From Parasphingorhabdus sp. SCSIO 66989 (GTDB lineage Bacteria > Pseudomonadota > Alphaproteobacteria > Sphingomonadales > Sphingomonadaceae), in NCBI RefSeq assembly GCF_032852305.1, contig NZ_CP136594.1, forward strand, positions 1,525,501 through 1,589,500: a stretch of 64,000 nt of DNA, in the 5' to 3' direction. The translations under genes were made by a program, and so were the position numbers. Below, piece after piece: positions 1-9,184 of this stretch. How positions within the stretch are numbered: the first letter of the stretch is position 1; every line of letters starts with the position of its first letter. Below the pieces are notes generated by a model. The model was not told the DNA's origin and ran no database searches. It saw only the letters and a list, made by a program, of their open reading frames with translations.

Positions 1-124
1 GGTCTTCATCGGCGGACGTTGCTTGACCAATCATCTTATGCCCTGATTCGCGCAGTTGCGCAGCAATGGCAGCGCCAATGCCTCGGCTGCTGCCAGTTAG
101 CAGGACATGCTTTCCCTCGCTCAT
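1..124 (-). CDS. Short-chain dehydrogenase/reductase, N-terminal fragment
   Basis: Only the first 41 codons lie in the window; the gene runs off the left edge. The frame starts at the ATG complementary to 122-124 and begins MSEGKHVLLTGSSRGIG. It carries the TGxxxGIG dinucleotide-binding motif that opens the Rossmann fold of classical SDR enzymes. The substrate cannot be told from this fragment. It lies downstream of the chemoreceptor gene on the same strand. A 6-bp-arm hairpin (128-145) sits between the two genes. Confidence 0.7.
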   Translation of the reverse strand, partial: MSEGKHVLLTGSSRGIGAAIAAQLRESGHKMIGQATSADED

Positions 125-179
125 GACTCAAGCTTATGCGCTTGAACTCACAAAGGAAAGTGGAGATACCTTTTAGGCC

Positions 180-1568
180 TCAGCCAATGCTGTCGGCAAA
201 GCGGTCTGAGCGGGTGCGTAGCTGGTTCAGCTGACCATCCAGACGGGTAAAGCCGTCGCCAACCCGATCCATCTCTGCCGCCATATTCTCGGTATCGGTT
301 CGGATGGTGGCAATGGTTCCAGACATAGAGTCGGCGGCCAATGCGGTCTCGTCCACGGCAGCGGTAATCATTGTCACGGTCTGTGCCTGCACCTCCATGG
401 CTTCGCGGATGCGGTCGGCAGATTTCTGAACATCGCCGACGGTATCGCGGATCGCTGCGTTGGACTCCACTGTATCTTGCGTCGCCTCCTGAATGGCCGA
501 AATTTTCGCGGCTATATCGTCGGTGGCGCGCGCCGTCTGATTGGCGAGTGTCTTCACCTCTTGCGCGACAACTGCAAATCCGCGACCGGCTTCTCCTGCG
601 CGGGCAGCTTCAATCGTAGCGTTAAGCGCCAACAGGTTGGTCTGTCCGGCGACTTCGCGGATCAGTCCCAATATGGACTCAATCGATTGCGCATGGGTGG
701 AGAGCTTTTCCGTGCTCGCCACCGCATCACTGGCACCATCTGCGGCGCGATTGGCGATATCGGCAGCGGTTTCCACTTCGAGCCGGGCATCCTCAATGGC
801 CCGGATCAAGCCAGCAGCGGTCTGCGCCGCCTCGCGCATAGCGATGGCGGACTGCTCTGCTGCGGCCGCGACTTCAGATGACTTACTCAACATGCCACGC
901 GCCGCATTGGAGGCATCGCTGACCTGACCATGCAAGCTTTCCCCCAATTGAGTCGTTGCCTGGATTTCGGCATCGACTTGCAGTTTGAACTCGTCCGAAT
1001 GGCGCGCAATGCGGGTTCCGGCATCGCGTTTTTCCAGCATTGCGATGGCCGAGGACATAATTTCGGTTTCGATGATCTGGACCTTGTGCATTGCTCGGCT
1101 CAACCTCAGAAAGCGCTCAACGTCCTCGCGGATTTCTTCATGCAAAATGGCCTGTGCCTTGTCATAGGTTTCGGCGATGGAGGCGATCAACTGCCAGTGC
1201 GCAATGCCCATATCTTTGGCGACGACCGCGTTGTGAAACGCGGTGTGTACCCATTTCTGTGATTCCAGTGCGCCGAACTTCTCACGGGTAAAGATGCGGA
1301 TATCTTCAACTCCCCGGCTGCGCGCCTGCGGATTATGGCCAAATCGCCGACCGAAAACGGTGGTTCGGCAATAATGGTCCCAAAATGTTTCTGCGACTTC
1401 CTGCTCGCGAGCGGTCAGCGTTTCCATAATCTCGTCGCTCAGTTCTGGAAGGCGCTGCTCGGGGTCAAAATGCCGTAAACGCTCCGCAACGGAAAGCTCA
1501 CGGTCAATGGCTGCTCGGGAGATATGCCTGGAGGCGGACCGATTGGTGGAGTTATCTGATAACGGCAT
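180..1568 (-). CDS. Soluble methyl-accepting chemotaxis protein with a probable globin-like sensor
   Basis: This 462-residue protein has no transmembrane segment, so it should be a cytoplasmic chemoreceptor. The C-terminal half is a long helical signalling domain. Its hairpin tip, containing [20 protein letters not shown] and [11 protein letters not shown], is the near-invariant CheA/CheW-binding region. The N-terminal 170 residues are helical and rich in His and Trp, including a stretch with GIAHWQLI. They resemble the sensor globin of HemAT-type globin-coupled receptors, but the proximal His cannot be assigned by eye. The MCP call is secure and the globin call is inference. No che genes are nearby. 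Confidence 0.85.
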   Translation of the reverse strand: MPLSDNSTNRSASRHISRAAIDRELSVAERLRHFDPEQRLPELSDEIMETLTAREQEVAETFWDHYCRTTVFGRRFGHNPQARSRGVEDIRIFTREKFGALESQKWVHTAFHNAVVAKDMGIAHWQLIASIAETYDKAQAILHEEIREDVERFLRLSRAMHKVQIIETEIMSSAIAMLEKRDAGTRIARHSDEFKLQVDAEIQATTQLGESLHGQVSDASNAARGMLSKSSEVAAAAEQSAIAMREAAQTAAGLIRAIEDARLEVETAADIANRAADGASDAVASTEKLSTHAQSIESILGLIREVAGQTNLLALNATIEAARAGEAGRGFAVVAQEVKTLANQTARATDDIAAKISAIQEATQDTVESNAAIRDTVGDVQKSADRIREAMEVQAQTVTMITAAVDETALAADSMSGTIATIRTDTENMAAEMDRVGDGFTRLDGQLNQLRTRSDRFADSIG

Positions 1569-1791
1569 AATACCCTCAATGGCTTGGTGAGACTTCCATT
1601 TACAAGGCCATGGTTAACAGCCGGTTATTGGCAAGCGATGTGACCTATTATCGAGGCTTGATTGTCTGATTGCGGGGAAAACGTAGCTGCAGTGCACAAA
1701 AGCCGGGATGTGTGGCCAAAGTTCATTTGCAACTCGCCGTCAAATCGTTACATGAGGCGCAAATGCTTATCTGACAGGAAATGATGGAGCC
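1569..1791. other. Divergent intergenic region between chemoreceptor and sdhC
   Basis: About 220 bases separate two divergently transcribed genes, so both promoters should lie here. I see no convincing ORF or RNA gene. No strong -35/-10 pair or operator stands out. Confidence 0.4.
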
Positions 1792-2178
1792 ATGACCCAG
1801 AAAGCCCCAAGACCCTTATCGCCGCATCTTTCCATATGGAAATGGGGTCCTGCCATGGCGGTGTCGATCCTGCACCGCATTACCGGCGACGGCATGGCGA
1901 TTGTTGGCGGCGTGTTGTTCAGCTGGTGGCTCTTTGCCGCCGCCAGTGGTCCAGAATATTACGCCGTGTTTCAGACCGTGATGGGCAGCTGGTTCGGCTA
2001 TGTCGTTCTGATCGGCCTTAGCTGGGCCTTCTTCCAGCATCTGCTCTCCGGCCTGCGCCACTTCGTGCTGGATATCGGTGCGGGCTATGAAGTGGACAGC
2101 AACAATATGTGGTCGAGCGTAATACCGCTGCTGGCATTGGTATTGACCGCCGGTTTCTGGGCATTGATCCTGCTCTAG
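1792..2178 (+). CDS. sdhC: Succinate dehydrogenase cytochrome b556 subunit
   Basis: This 128-residue inner-membrane subunit helps anchor SdhA/SdhB, bind heme b and reduce quinone in complex II. It starts MTQKAPRPLSPHLSIW, as in alphaproteobacterial SdhC. It has the HRITGDG motif near residue 27 and a second motif, HLLSGLRHFVLD, that carries the heme-ligand His. Three membrane helices are expected (about 30-50, 62-85 and 105-127). It opens the sdhC-sdhD-sdhA operon, 39 bases before sdhD. Confidence 0.95.
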   Translation: MTQKAPRPLSPHLSIWKWGPAMAVSILHRITGDGMAIVGGVLFSWWLFAAASGPEYYAVFQTVMGSWFGYVVLIGLSWAFFQHLLSGLRHFVLDIGAGYEVDSNNMWSSVIPLLALVLTAGFWALILL

Positions 2179-2217
2179 GGCAGGCGAAGACAGGTCTGAA
2201 AGACAGGGAATTTCTTT

Positions 2218-2604
2218 ATGAGTAGCGGAACGCAATTGGGCAAAGTGCGCGGACTGGGATCTGCGCGGCATGGCGGGCAGCATTGGATATTCCACCGCAT
2301 TACCGCGATCAGCAATGTGCTGTTATTCGCCTGGTTTATCGGCTCGCTGCTGCAGCTTGAGAGCTATGATTATGTGACCGTGACCGCTTGGCTGTCTTCG
2401 CCGCTGGCTGCGGTAGCTATGATGCTTCTTGCTGTCTCGGTATTCTGGCATTTGCGGCTCGGCCTGCAGGTGTTGATCGAAGACTATATCCATAATCACG
2501 GAACCAAATTCGCGCTGCTAATGTTATTGAATATCTATGCCATTGGCGGCGCAGCGCTTGCCATTTTCTCGGTTGCCAAAATTGCCTTTACAGGAGCTCT
2601 CTGA
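2218..2604 (+). CDS. sdhD: Succinate dehydrogenase membrane anchor subunit
   Basis: This 128-residue hydrophobic anchor is the second membrane subunit of complex II. It shows the HHRIT-like motif [12 protein letters not shown] near residue 22. It also has [16 protein letters not shown], where a His contributes to heme b binding. Three transmembrane helices are predicted. The ATG follows an AGGG ribosome site by about nine bases. The gene ends two bases before sdhA, so translational coupling is likely. Confidence 0.93.
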   Translation: MSSGTQLGKVRGLGSARHGGQHWIFHRITAISNVLLFAWFIGSLLQLESYDYVTVTAWLSSPLAAVAMMLLAVSVFWHLRLGLQVLIEDYIHNHGTKFALLMLLNIYAIGGAALAIFSVAKIAFTGAL

Positions 2605-2606
2605 GC

Positions 2607-4436
2607 ATGACGGAACAGTCGACCCAGCCTGCTTACAAGATTATTGATCATACATATGACAGCGTTGTCGTTGGCGCTGGCGGTTCAGGCCTGCGCGCCA
2701 CCATGGGCAGCGCCGAGGCGGGGCTGAAAACTGCTTGTATTACCAAGGTTTTCCCGACTCGCAGCCACACCGTGGCAGCGCAAGGCGGTATTGCGGCGTC
2801 GCTGGGCAACAACACGCCGGATCACTGGTCTTGGCATATGTATGACACGGTCAAGGGTTCGGACTGGTTGGGCGACCAGGACGCGATTGAATATCTCTGC
2901 CGTGAGGCACCAGCGGCTGTTTATGAGCTGGAACATGCCGGTGTGCCGTTCTCGCGCAATGATGATGGCACCATCTATCAGCGGCCCTTTGGCGGGCATA
3001 TGCAGAATATGGGTGAAGGCCCGCCGGTACAGCGCACCTGTGCCGCTGCCGACCGGACCGGCCATGCGATGCTGCACGCGCTGTATCAGCAGAGCCTGAA
3101 ATATGACGCGGATTTCTTTGTTGAGTATTTCGCCATCGATCTGATCATGGAAGATTCACCCGAAGGCAAAGTCTGCCGGGGCGTTATCGCCATCTGCCTG
3201 GAAGATGGCTCTATCCATCGTTTCCGCAGCCATGCGGTGACGCTGGCCACCGGCGGCTATGGTCGATGCTATTTCTCCGCCACCTCTGCGCATAGCTGTA
3301 CTGGTGATGGCGGTGGCATGGTGCTGCGCGCCGGCCTGCCGCTGCAGGATATGGAATTTGTCCAATTCCATCCAACCGGCATTTATGGCGCGGGCGTGCT
3401 GATTACCGAAGGCGCGCGCGGTGAGGGTGGTTACCTCACCAATTCCGAAGGCGAGCGCTTTATGGAGCGTTATGCGCCATCGGCGAAAGACCTTGCCAGC
3501 CGCGACGTTGTCTCGCGCTGCATGGCAACGGAGATCCGTGAAGGCCGCGGCGTCGGCAAGGAAGGCGATCATATCTTCCTGCACCTTGATCATATAGATT
3601 CCAATGTGCTGGCGCAGCGCCTGCCGGGCATTACCGAAACCGGCAAGATATTCGCTGGTGTCGACCTGACCCGCGAGCCGCTGCCAGTGGTGCCGACCGT
3701 GCATTACAATATGGGTGGCATCCCGTGTAACTATCATGGTGAGGTAATCAATCCGACCAAGGATGATCCTGATGCGATTGTGCAGGGCCTCTTTGCCGTG
3801 GGTGAAGCGGCCTGTGTCTCTGTCCATGGCGCTAACCGCCTTGGCTCTAACTCATTGATTGACCTTGTCGTCTTTGGCCGTGCTACCGGTCATCGTCTGG
3901 CCGAAACCGTCACCGCGGGCAGCGCGCACAAGCCGCTTCCGGGCGGTTCGGAAGAGCAGTCGCTCAGCCGTCTCGACCATTTCCGCCACGCCAGCGGCGG
4001 TTCGCCGACAGCGGAAATCCGCACCGAGATGCAGAAGACGATGCAAAAGCACTGCGCCGTATTCCGCGACAATCAGCTGCTCGCCGAAGGTCAGGAAGCC
4101 ATGGCCAAGGTCTGTCAGCGTATGGAAGATGTGCATGTCACCGACCGCTCACTGATCTGGAACACTGATCTCATCGAAACGCTCGAACTCGACAATCTGA
4201 TGGCTCAAGCCGTCTGCACTATGGAAAGCGCCGCCAACCGCAAGGAAAGCCGCGGCGCGCATATGCATGAGGATTATAGCGAGCGTGATGACAAGAACTG
4301 GATGAAGCACAGCGTCATCACCTTTGAAGGCTGGGGCGGCAATGGCGGCAAGACCGAAATCGGCTATCGCCCGGTGCATGAATATACGCTGTCGGATGAG
4401 GCGACGTATATTGAGCCTAAGGCTAGGGTGTATTGA
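2607..4436 (+). CDS. sdhA: Succinate dehydrogenase flavoprotein subunit
   Basis: The 609-residue catalytic subunit oxidises succinate to fumarate through covalently bound FAD. Visible landmarks are the dinucleotide-binding [11 protein letters not shown] near residue 20 and the flavinylated His in SHTVAAQGG. The active-site segment [21 protein letters not shown] (positions about 251-271) and the C-terminal [12 protein letters not shown] are also present. Length and motifs are complete, so the enzyme looks functional. It needs the iron-sulfur subunit SdhB, whose gene is not downstream here; a toxin-antitoxin pair on the other strand follows after 11 bases. Confidence 0.97.
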   Translation: MTEQSTQPAYKIIDHTYDSVVVGAGGSGLRATMGSAEAGLKTACITKVFPTRSHTVAAQGGIAASLGNNTPDHWSWHMYDTVKGSDWLGDQDAIEYLCREAPAAVYELEHAGVPFSRNDDGTIYQRPFGGHMQNMGEGPPVQRTCAAADRTGHAMLHALYQQSLKYDADFFVEYFAIDLIMEDSPEGKVCRGVIAICLEDGSIHRFRSHAVTLATGGYGRCYFSATSAHSCTGDGGGMVLRAGLPLQDMEFVQFHPTGIYGAGVLITEGARGEGGYLTNSEGERFMERYAPSAKDLASRDVVSRCMATEIREGRGVGKEGDHIFLHLDHIDSNVLAQRLPGITETGKIFAGVDLTREPLPVVPTVHYNMGGIPCNYHGEVINPTKDDPDAIVQGLFAVGEAACVSVHGANRLGSNSLIDLVVFGRATGHRLAETVTAGSAHKPLPGGSEEQSLSRLDHFRHASGGSPTAEIRTEMQKTMQKHCAVFRDNQLLAEGQEAMAKVCQRMEDVHVTDRSLIWNTDLIETLELDNLMAQAVCTMESAANRKESRGAHMHEDYSERDDKNWMKHSVITFEGWGGNGGKTEIGYRPVHEYTLSDEATYIEPKARVY

Positions 4437-4447
4437 TCTGGAGTTAT

Positions 4448-4738
4448 TCAGCTAAGTTCTCGATTAATATCCATTCGCTCGTGAAGAATTCGAGAGACGA
4501 GCATTTCGTTACCAGACAAGCGATAATAGATGCGATGGGAACCGACTGACAATTTCCGATAGCTATATCGGAGGCCTTTTATCGGCGATCCTATTCCAGG
4601 AGCGTTTGAGGCATTTTCGATTTTTTCTATGATCAGTGTGACATAGTGATCAGCTTGTTCGATCCCCCAGCGGTCTGCTGTATAGGCCCAGATGCTTGAC
4701 AAGTCTTTTCGTGCCGCAGGACGAAGCTGATATTTCAC
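4448..4738 (-). CDS. parE: ParE/RelE-family toxin
   Basis: This 96-residue protein has the compact ParE/RelE toxin pattern. It opens MKYQLRPAARKDLSSIWAYT, followed by a central Arg/Lys-rich strand (YRKLSVGSHRIYYR) and a C-terminal strand ending VSRILHERMDINREL. ParE toxins act on DNA gyrase, while RelE relatives cut ribosomal mRNA. The pairing with a ParD antitoxin favours ParE. The gene overlaps the upstream antitoxin gene by four bases, the usual coupled arrangement. It converges on the end of sdhA with an 11-base gap. Confidence 0.9.
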   Translation of the reverse strand: MKYQLRPAARKDLSSIWAYTADRWGIEQADHYVTLIIEKIENASNAPGIGSPIKGLRYSYRKLSVGSHRIYYRLSGNEMLVSRILHERMDINRELS

Positions 4739-4992
4739 GTAGCGTTTTTGCTATAGTTTGCCCGCATCTCGGCGAGAAACGAATCCAGATCAAAATCTAC
4801 CGCTGGTCCACTCTCTTCGCCCTCCATCAAAGCAGCGTCTAATGCCTTGATCCGCGCAGCGCGTTCTTCAGCTAGCCGCAATGCGTCGCGGACGACTTCG
4901 CTGGCTGAGCCATAACGACCGGAATCGACCATTTCCTGAATGAACTTCTGGTGATGTTCGCTTAAAGCGACCGAAGTGCTTCTCTTGGCCAT
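4735..4992 (-). CDS. parD: ParD-type antitoxin (ribbon-helix-helix)
   Basis: The 85-residue antitoxin has an N-terminal ribbon-helix-helix DNA-binding domain (KRSTSVALSEHHQKFIQEMV, then SGRYGSASEVVRDALR). An acidic flexible C-terminus follows, which should wrap the toxin. GRYxSASEVVRDALRL is typical of ParD. It precedes and overlaps the toxin gene by four bases. A perfect 7-bp-arm palindrome lies about ten bases upstream of the start codon, so autorepression by the ParD-ParE complex is likely. Confidence 0.92.
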   Translation of the reverse strand: MAKRSTSVALSEHHQKFIQEMVDSGRYGSASEVVRDALRLAEERAARIKALDAALMEGEESGPAVDFDLDSFLAEMRANYSKNAT

Positions 4993-4993
4993 G

Positions 4994-5028
4994 GTTGCTA
5001 CCTACCAAATTTTGGTAATGGCAGCAAC
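4994..5028 (-). promoter_or_regulatory. Nested palindrome, probable ParD operator
   Basis: TACCAAA-T-TTTGGTA (5003-5017) is a perfect palindrome with 7-base arms around one central base. It is framed by outer arms GTTGCT (4994-4999) and AGCAAC (5023-5028). It lies directly upstream of the parD start at 4992, where RHH antitoxins bind to autoregulate. The symmetry is seen directly; the operator role is inferred from the family. Confidence 0.75.
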
Positions 5029-5134
5029 AAGACGTAAAATACTCATCACTCTCCACAGCTTAACCTCCAATTCAGAATCCCATCCATAGACGAAGCGTTT
5101 CATATGAGCGATGAATCGTTGGGAGTGAGAGACC

Positions 5135-6580
5135 ATGGCAGAAGCCCATAATCGAGATGAGATAGAGGAAAAACCGGTACGCAAGGAACGCAGTCCGGGG
5201 TTTAAGCTGGCGGTGGCGGTGTTTATTGGCGCGTTGCTGATGGTGCCATTATTGCTGGTTTATGCGTTGGTCTATGACCGGCAGAGCCAGTCGGAGACGG
5301 CGCGCAATGCTATTGCCGAGGGTTGGGGCGATGCGCAGATCGTTGCCGCGCCGGTGATGGTTATTCCGTATGAGACGGAAAATATTGAGACATATGAAGA
5401 AGATGGGGTGAAGAAATCGCGCACCGTCCGGGTTTCGCGGACGCTGTATCTGTCGCCGCAAAGCAATGATATTGCTGTGGATGTCGCCGAAGAAGTGCGG
5501 CAGAAATCCATTTATCAGTCGGTGGTTTATGAAGCGGGGGTCAAGGGGCAAGCGCGTTTTTCTATCCCTGAAGATCTGGCGCGCTATGGCGTTGATCCCG
5601 AGACGCTGAAGCTCAATCAGGCCGAAGTCCGCTTTGCGATTGCCGATCCGCGCGGATTGGGATCGGGCAACACGCTGACGGTCAATGGCACCGCTGCTGA
5701 CCTGCGTCCCGGCAAGGGCTTGGCAGTAAGCAATGGCGCGGGCTTCTTTGCCTTTCACGACTGGAGCGAAGGCGAACCGCTGGCGCTGGATTACAGCTAT
5801 GGCATGCGCGGCAATGGCCGTTTGACTCTGGTACCGCGCGGCGGGACAAGCAATTTTGCGGTGAAGTCGAGCTGGCCACACCCCAGTTTTGGCGGCGATT
5901 TCCTGCCCGAGGACCGCGAGATCAGCGACGAAGGCTTTACCGCCAAATACAGCATCGACAATCTGGCGCTGGGTCAGTCGTTGGTGCAACTGGAGGATAT
6001 CGCGCCGGAGCGTGACTATGAGTATGGCATGTTCGGTGGCCAGACGGCGGAAACGCTGCAGAACAGCCCGCTTATCTCGCTGGTCGAGCCGGTGAATATC
6101 TACAGCCAGGTCGACCGGGCGGTGAAATATGGTTTTCTGTTTATCGGCTTTACCTTCCTCACCTTTCTGCTGTTCGATATTATTGCAGGCGCCCGGGTCG
6201 CGGCGGCGGAGTATCTGCTCACCGGCTTCGGGTTGATCCTGTTCTTCGTGTTGCTGCTCGCCTTTGCCGAAGTGATTGGCTTTGCCTTTGCGTATTTCGG
6301 TGCATCGGCTGCGATGATCGGCCTGTTGAGCGCCTATAGTGCCGCTGTTCTGGGCGGGGTCAAGCGGGCGCTGTTTGTCGGCGGGATACTCACCGGCCTG
6401 TATGCGCTGCTTTATGTGCTGCTCAACATGGAAGCCTATGCACTGCTGGTTGGCTCGCTGCTGCTGTTCGTGGCACTGGCACTGGTGATGTACGTCACCC
6501 GCAAGGTCGACTGGTCGGGGCTTGGTCACAAGGCCGGGACACCGCCGGAGCAGAGCCAAGAGGCAGACGCTACGGCATAA
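5135..6580 (+). CDS. creD: CreD-like inner membrane protein
   Basis: The 481-residue protein matches the CreD (inner membrane protein, colicin E2 tolerance) family. It has a charged N-terminus, one transmembrane helix at about 25-47 and a large extracytoplasmic domain with QSVVYEAGVKGQARF and LVQLEDIAPERDYEYGMFGGQTAET. About six helices follow from residue 325 to 460. The biochemical role of CreD is poorly defined; it is linked to envelope integrity and the CreBC regulon in enterobacteria. No creBC two-component genes are nearby. The ATG follows GGGAGTGAG. It diverges from the parDE module. Confidence 0.88.
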   Translation: MAEAHNRDEIEEKPVRKERSPGFKLAVAVFIGALLMVPLLLVYALVYDRQSQSETARNAIAEGWGDAQIVAAPVMVIPYETENIETYEEDGVKKSRTVRVSRTLYLSPQSNDIAVDVAEEVRQKSIYQSVVYEAGVKGQARFSIPEDLARYGVDPETLKLNQAEVRFAIADPRGLGSGNTLTVNGTAADLRPGKGLAVSNGAGFFAFHDWSEGEPLALDYSYGMRGNGRLTLVPRGGTSNFAVKSSWPHPSFGGDFLPEDREISDEGFTAKYSIDNLALGQSLVQLEDIAPERDYEYGMFGGQTAETLQNSPLISLVEPVNIYSQVDRAVKYGFLFIGFTFLTFLLFDIIAGARVAAAEYLLTGFGLILFFVLLLAFAEVIGFAFAYFGASAAMIGLLSAYSAAVLGGVKRALFVGGILTGLYALLYVLLNMEAYALLVGSLLLFVALALVMYVTRKVDWSGLGHKAGTPPEQSQEADATA

Positions 6581-6662
6581 TTCGCCGCTGCATGATGGAC
6601 AGCTAAAGCCGGGCAGGATAGTCTCTTAAGTGACAGACAGTTTCTCAGGAGAAAGGCCGAAA

Positions 6663-7238
6663 ATGGCCACTATTCTGCCCGGCGACGGGTCCAGCAACAG
6701 GCAAAGCCCCCGCCAAAAGCCGAAGCGGATGAAGGGCGGGCATCTGCCGGTGATCGAATTCCGCTCGTCAACCGCTGCCTGGTTATTCAAATCAGGCAGC
6801 GGTTGGCAGATTCTCGCCGCCGCCGCGATCGGCTTCGGCATCGCTGCTTATTTTGAATATGCCGCCTATGCCGCGATCGTCATTGCAGCGCTGGCCATTC
6901 CTTATCTGGCATATAAATTTCTGCGCAATCGGACATCGATCTACTGGTTGGATGGCGATCGCCTGTTTATGCGCCGCGGCATTTTGATGCGCGCCGAGGA
7001 AGAGGTGGAGCTTTATCGCATCAAGGATGTGAAGGTCACTTTTTCGATCATTCAGCAGATGTTCGACAATGGCGATCTGGTGATGTCTTCCAGTGATCGC
7101 TCGAGCCTTTCCACCGATGGTCGCAATGCGATCATTGTGCGCAATGTGCCTGACGCGCGCTCTATCCGTGGTGAAATTCGTGACCGGGTGGAGATGGTCC
7201 GCCAGCAACGCGGTGTGCGGGAACTGGATATTGGCTAA
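6663..7238 (+). CDS. Membrane-anchored bacterial PH-domain protein (YdbS-like)
   Basis: This protein of about 191 residues has a basic N-terminus and two adjacent transmembrane helices (about residues 45-90 from this ATG). A bacterial pleckstrin-homology-like domain (bPH2) follows, recognisable from YWLDGDRLFMRRGILMRAEEEVELYRIKDVKV. I chose the ATG at 6663, preceded by AGGAG at 6647-6651. An in-frame GTG at 6630 would add 11 residues. Its role is unknown; relatives are small envelope proteins. It may be co-transcribed with creD, 82 bases upstream. Confidence 0.75.
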   Translation: MATILPGDGSSNRQSPRQKPKRMKGGHLPVIEFRSSTAAWLFKSGSGWQILAAAAIGFGIAAYFEYAAYAAIVIAALAIPYLAYKFLRNRTSIYWLDGDRLFMRRGILMRAEEEVELYRIKDVKVTFSIIQQMFDNGDLVMSSSDRSSLSTDGRNAIIVRNVPDARSIRGEIRDRVEMVRQQRGVRELDIG

Positions 7239-7247
7239 TATCATCCT

Positions 7248-7413
7248 CCCTGAGCTTGCTCGGGGAGGGGGACCGTCGAAGACGGTGGAGGGGGGCGAAG
7301 CCGAAGGCGAGCTTTGCGACGGTTACAGCCGATGTATCCTCGCCCTTCGGGCTGCGGCCCCTCCGTCAGCGCTTCGCGCTGCCACCTCCCCAAGACAAGC
7401 TTGGGGAGGACAA
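7248..7413. repeat. Dispersed palindromic repeat, CCTCCCC family
   Basis: A left hairpin (CCTCCCTGAGC...GGGGAGG) and a right hairpin (CCTCCCCAAGA...TTGGGGAGG) bracket a GC-rich core with inverted GGTGGAGGGG-like arms. The whole can fold into a long cruciform between two convergent genes, where it may also terminate transcription. Related elements lie at 28566-28763, 49079-49208 and inside trmD at 50549-50651. Confidence 0.8.
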
Positions 7414-7416
7414 ATG

Positions 7417-8565
7417 TTATCGCCAGCGCAGATTAGCTTCGCTGAGCTGATCAATGCGGGTCTTACCCATCAGCTTCATACCGCGTGCGATCTCTGCCTG
7501 CAGATTGCCCAGACTGCGCTCCACGCCTGCTTGTCCGGCGGCGGCCAGCGCATAGAGATAAAGGCGCCCGCCCGAACAGGCGGTAGCGCCGGCGCTTAGC
7601 GCTTTGAGCACATGGGTGCCACGCCGTATTCCGCCATCGCAGATAATCTCTATCTCGCCGCCCACGGTATCGACAATCTCGCGCAGCTGGTCAAAGGGCG
7701 AGCGGCTGCCGTCGAGTTGTCGTCCGCCATGGTTGCTGACCATTATCGCATCGGCACCTATTTCGACGGCGCGGCGGGCATCGGCTGCCGACATTATCCC
7801 CTTAAGACAAAAGGTTCCGCCCCATTGCTCACGGATGTTTGCAGCATCGGACCAGTTCATCGACTGGTCGAGCATGGTATTGAAATAGTCGGCGACCGAA
7901 ATTGCGACATTGCTGCCCTCGGCGACATGGGTGTCGAGATTGGGAAGGTGAAACTTCTCGCGCAACAGATAGTTGAGCGTCCAGCCCGGATGTGAAGCAA
8001 AGCTGATGGCCGAACGCGGAGTCAGGCGCGGCGGCGAGGTAAAGCCGGTGCGCAGGCAACGCTCGCGATTACCCGCAACGATAGTGTCGACCGTCAGCGC
8101 CAGCGCATCGAATTTCGCCGCCTGACAGCGCTCAATCATCATCCGGTTCAGCCCCTTGTCCTTATGAATGTAGAGCTGAAACAGTTTCGGCGTAGTGATG
8201 CTCTCACCGATTTCCTCAATGCTGACCGTCGCCAGCGAGGAGATACCGAACCAGGTGTTGAACTTCTGTGCCGCCGCGGCGACTGCACGTTCGCCTTGCC
8301 AATGGAACAGCCGCTGCAAAGCCGTTGGTGATAGAAACAGGGGTAGGGCGATATCGTGCCCCATGACGCGGGTGGTGAGATCAATCTCTTCCACCCCTGC
8401 TAATACATCGGGGACAAGGTCGCATTGGTCATAGGCGCTGGTGTTGCGGTCCTTCGTCACCTCATCATCAGCGGCACCATCAATATAGTGAAACACCGGA
8501 TAGGGCAGACGCGTTTTCGCCATGCGGCGGAAATCCGCGATATTGTGACAGTCTTGGAGTCGCAT
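7417..8565 (-). CDS. lldD: FMN-dependent alpha-hydroxy-acid dehydrogenase (L-lactate dehydrogenase family)
   Basis: The 382-residue TIM-barrel flavoenzyme oxidises an L-alpha-hydroxy acid, probably L-lactate, to the 2-oxo acid. Family signatures are FHYIDGAADDE near the N-terminus, LALTVDTIVAGNRERCLR in the middle and the active-site SNHGGRQLDGS. That last segment holds the catalytic His and a substrate-binding Arg, and the phosphate-binding ICDGGIRRGTHVLKAL follows. I took the ATG at 8565 (MRLQDCHNIADF), the family-typical start; a start at 8610 would overlap the upstream gene. Substrate could also be glycolate or mandelate. Confidence 0.85.
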   Translation of the reverse strand: MRLQDCHNIADFRRMAKTRLPYPVFHYIDGAADDEVTKDRNTSAYDQCDLVPDVLAGVEEIDLTTRVMGHDIALPLFLSPTALQRLFHWQGERAVAAAAQKFNTWFGISSLATVSIEEIGESITTPKLFQLYIHKDKGLNRMMIERCQAAKFDALALTVDTIVAGNRERCLRTGFTSPPRLTPRSAISFASHPGWTLNYLLREKFHLPNLDTHVAEGSNVAISVADYFNTMLDQSMNWSDAANIREQWGGTFCLKGIMSAADARRAVEIGADAIMVSNHGGRQLDGSRSPFDQLREIVDTVGGEIEIICDGGIRRGTHVLKALSAGATACSGGRLYLYALAAAGQAGVERSLGNLQAEIARGMKLMGKTRIDQLSEANLRWR

Positions 8566-8579
8566 ATTGGATAATCGCG

Positions 8580-9101
8580 TTAGCTCTTGGGAGAAGCGGG
8601 GAAGCGGCATCCGCGCTGCTTGCCAATGCCTTTGAGGAAGCTTCGCCGAACCACACCGGCATAGACCGCCTGATTATAGCGCCGCTCCTGTCCGGCAGCC
8701 CCGGTGATCTCGCGCACTAACCCGCGAAACGGGATCAAACCGCCGACCAGCGATTTGCCGAGTGAACCAGCAGTCTTGCGGCGTTTGTCAGCAGCGCTGT
8801 CTTCCTCGACAACATCCAGATCATCGCCCAGAACCTTATCGAGCCTTTTGACGGCATTTTGGATACTGCGGCAGTTGCTAATACCCTCCATGGAATAGGG
8901 TGCTTCTTCAATCTCCTGAAGTTCGTCGGGAATCTTGTGCTTTTTCAGGTTGAGGTCTTCCGCCGGTTGCGTTGCAACATCGACAGCAGTCTCTGTGTCG
9001 GTTTTTTCAGGGTCAGCAGTCTGCGCATAGGCAAAAGGGCTGATACTCAAGACTAGTGAGGCTGCTATAGAAAGGCTAACGGGTTTGAAAATGATCATCA
9101 T
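8580..9101 (-). CDS. Exported protein of unknown function
   Basis: The 173-residue protein starts with a clear Sec signal peptide (about 26 residues, cleavage likely after AYAQ). An acidic linker follows, then a basic C-terminus with two Cys residues and a Gly-rich hydrophobic stretch (GSLGKSLVGGLIPF). I recognise no family. AAGGGA precedes the start. It may be co-transcribed with the hydroxy-acid dehydrogenase gene 15 bases downstream, but no functional link is apparent. Confidence 0.7.
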   Translation of the reverse strand: MMIIFKPVSLSIAASLVLSISPFAYAQTADPEKTDTETAVDVATQPAEDLNLKKHKIPDELQEIEEAPYSMEGISNCRSIQNAVKRLDKVLGDDLDVVEEDSAADKRRKTAGSLGKSLVGGLIPFRGLVREITGAAGQERRYNQAVYAGVVRRSFLKGIGKQRGCRFPASPKS

Positions 9102-9184
9102 GCGATTCCCTTTTTGCGAGTCCGCGCACAGACATTAGGTGATCGCGTGTAAAACGCCAAATATGGGTTAGGCAGCAACGGATT

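Noticed and set aside
5249-6559. Long open frame on the minus strand opposite creD
   Set aside because: It is antisense to a clear CreD gene, has Arg/Gln/His-rich unnatural composition and no family features; it is a codon-bias shadow.
7093-7599. Plus-strand open frame through the repeat at 7.3 kb
   Set aside because: It is produced by the GC-rich palindrome and by the antisense of the hydroxy-acid dehydrogenase; no protein features.
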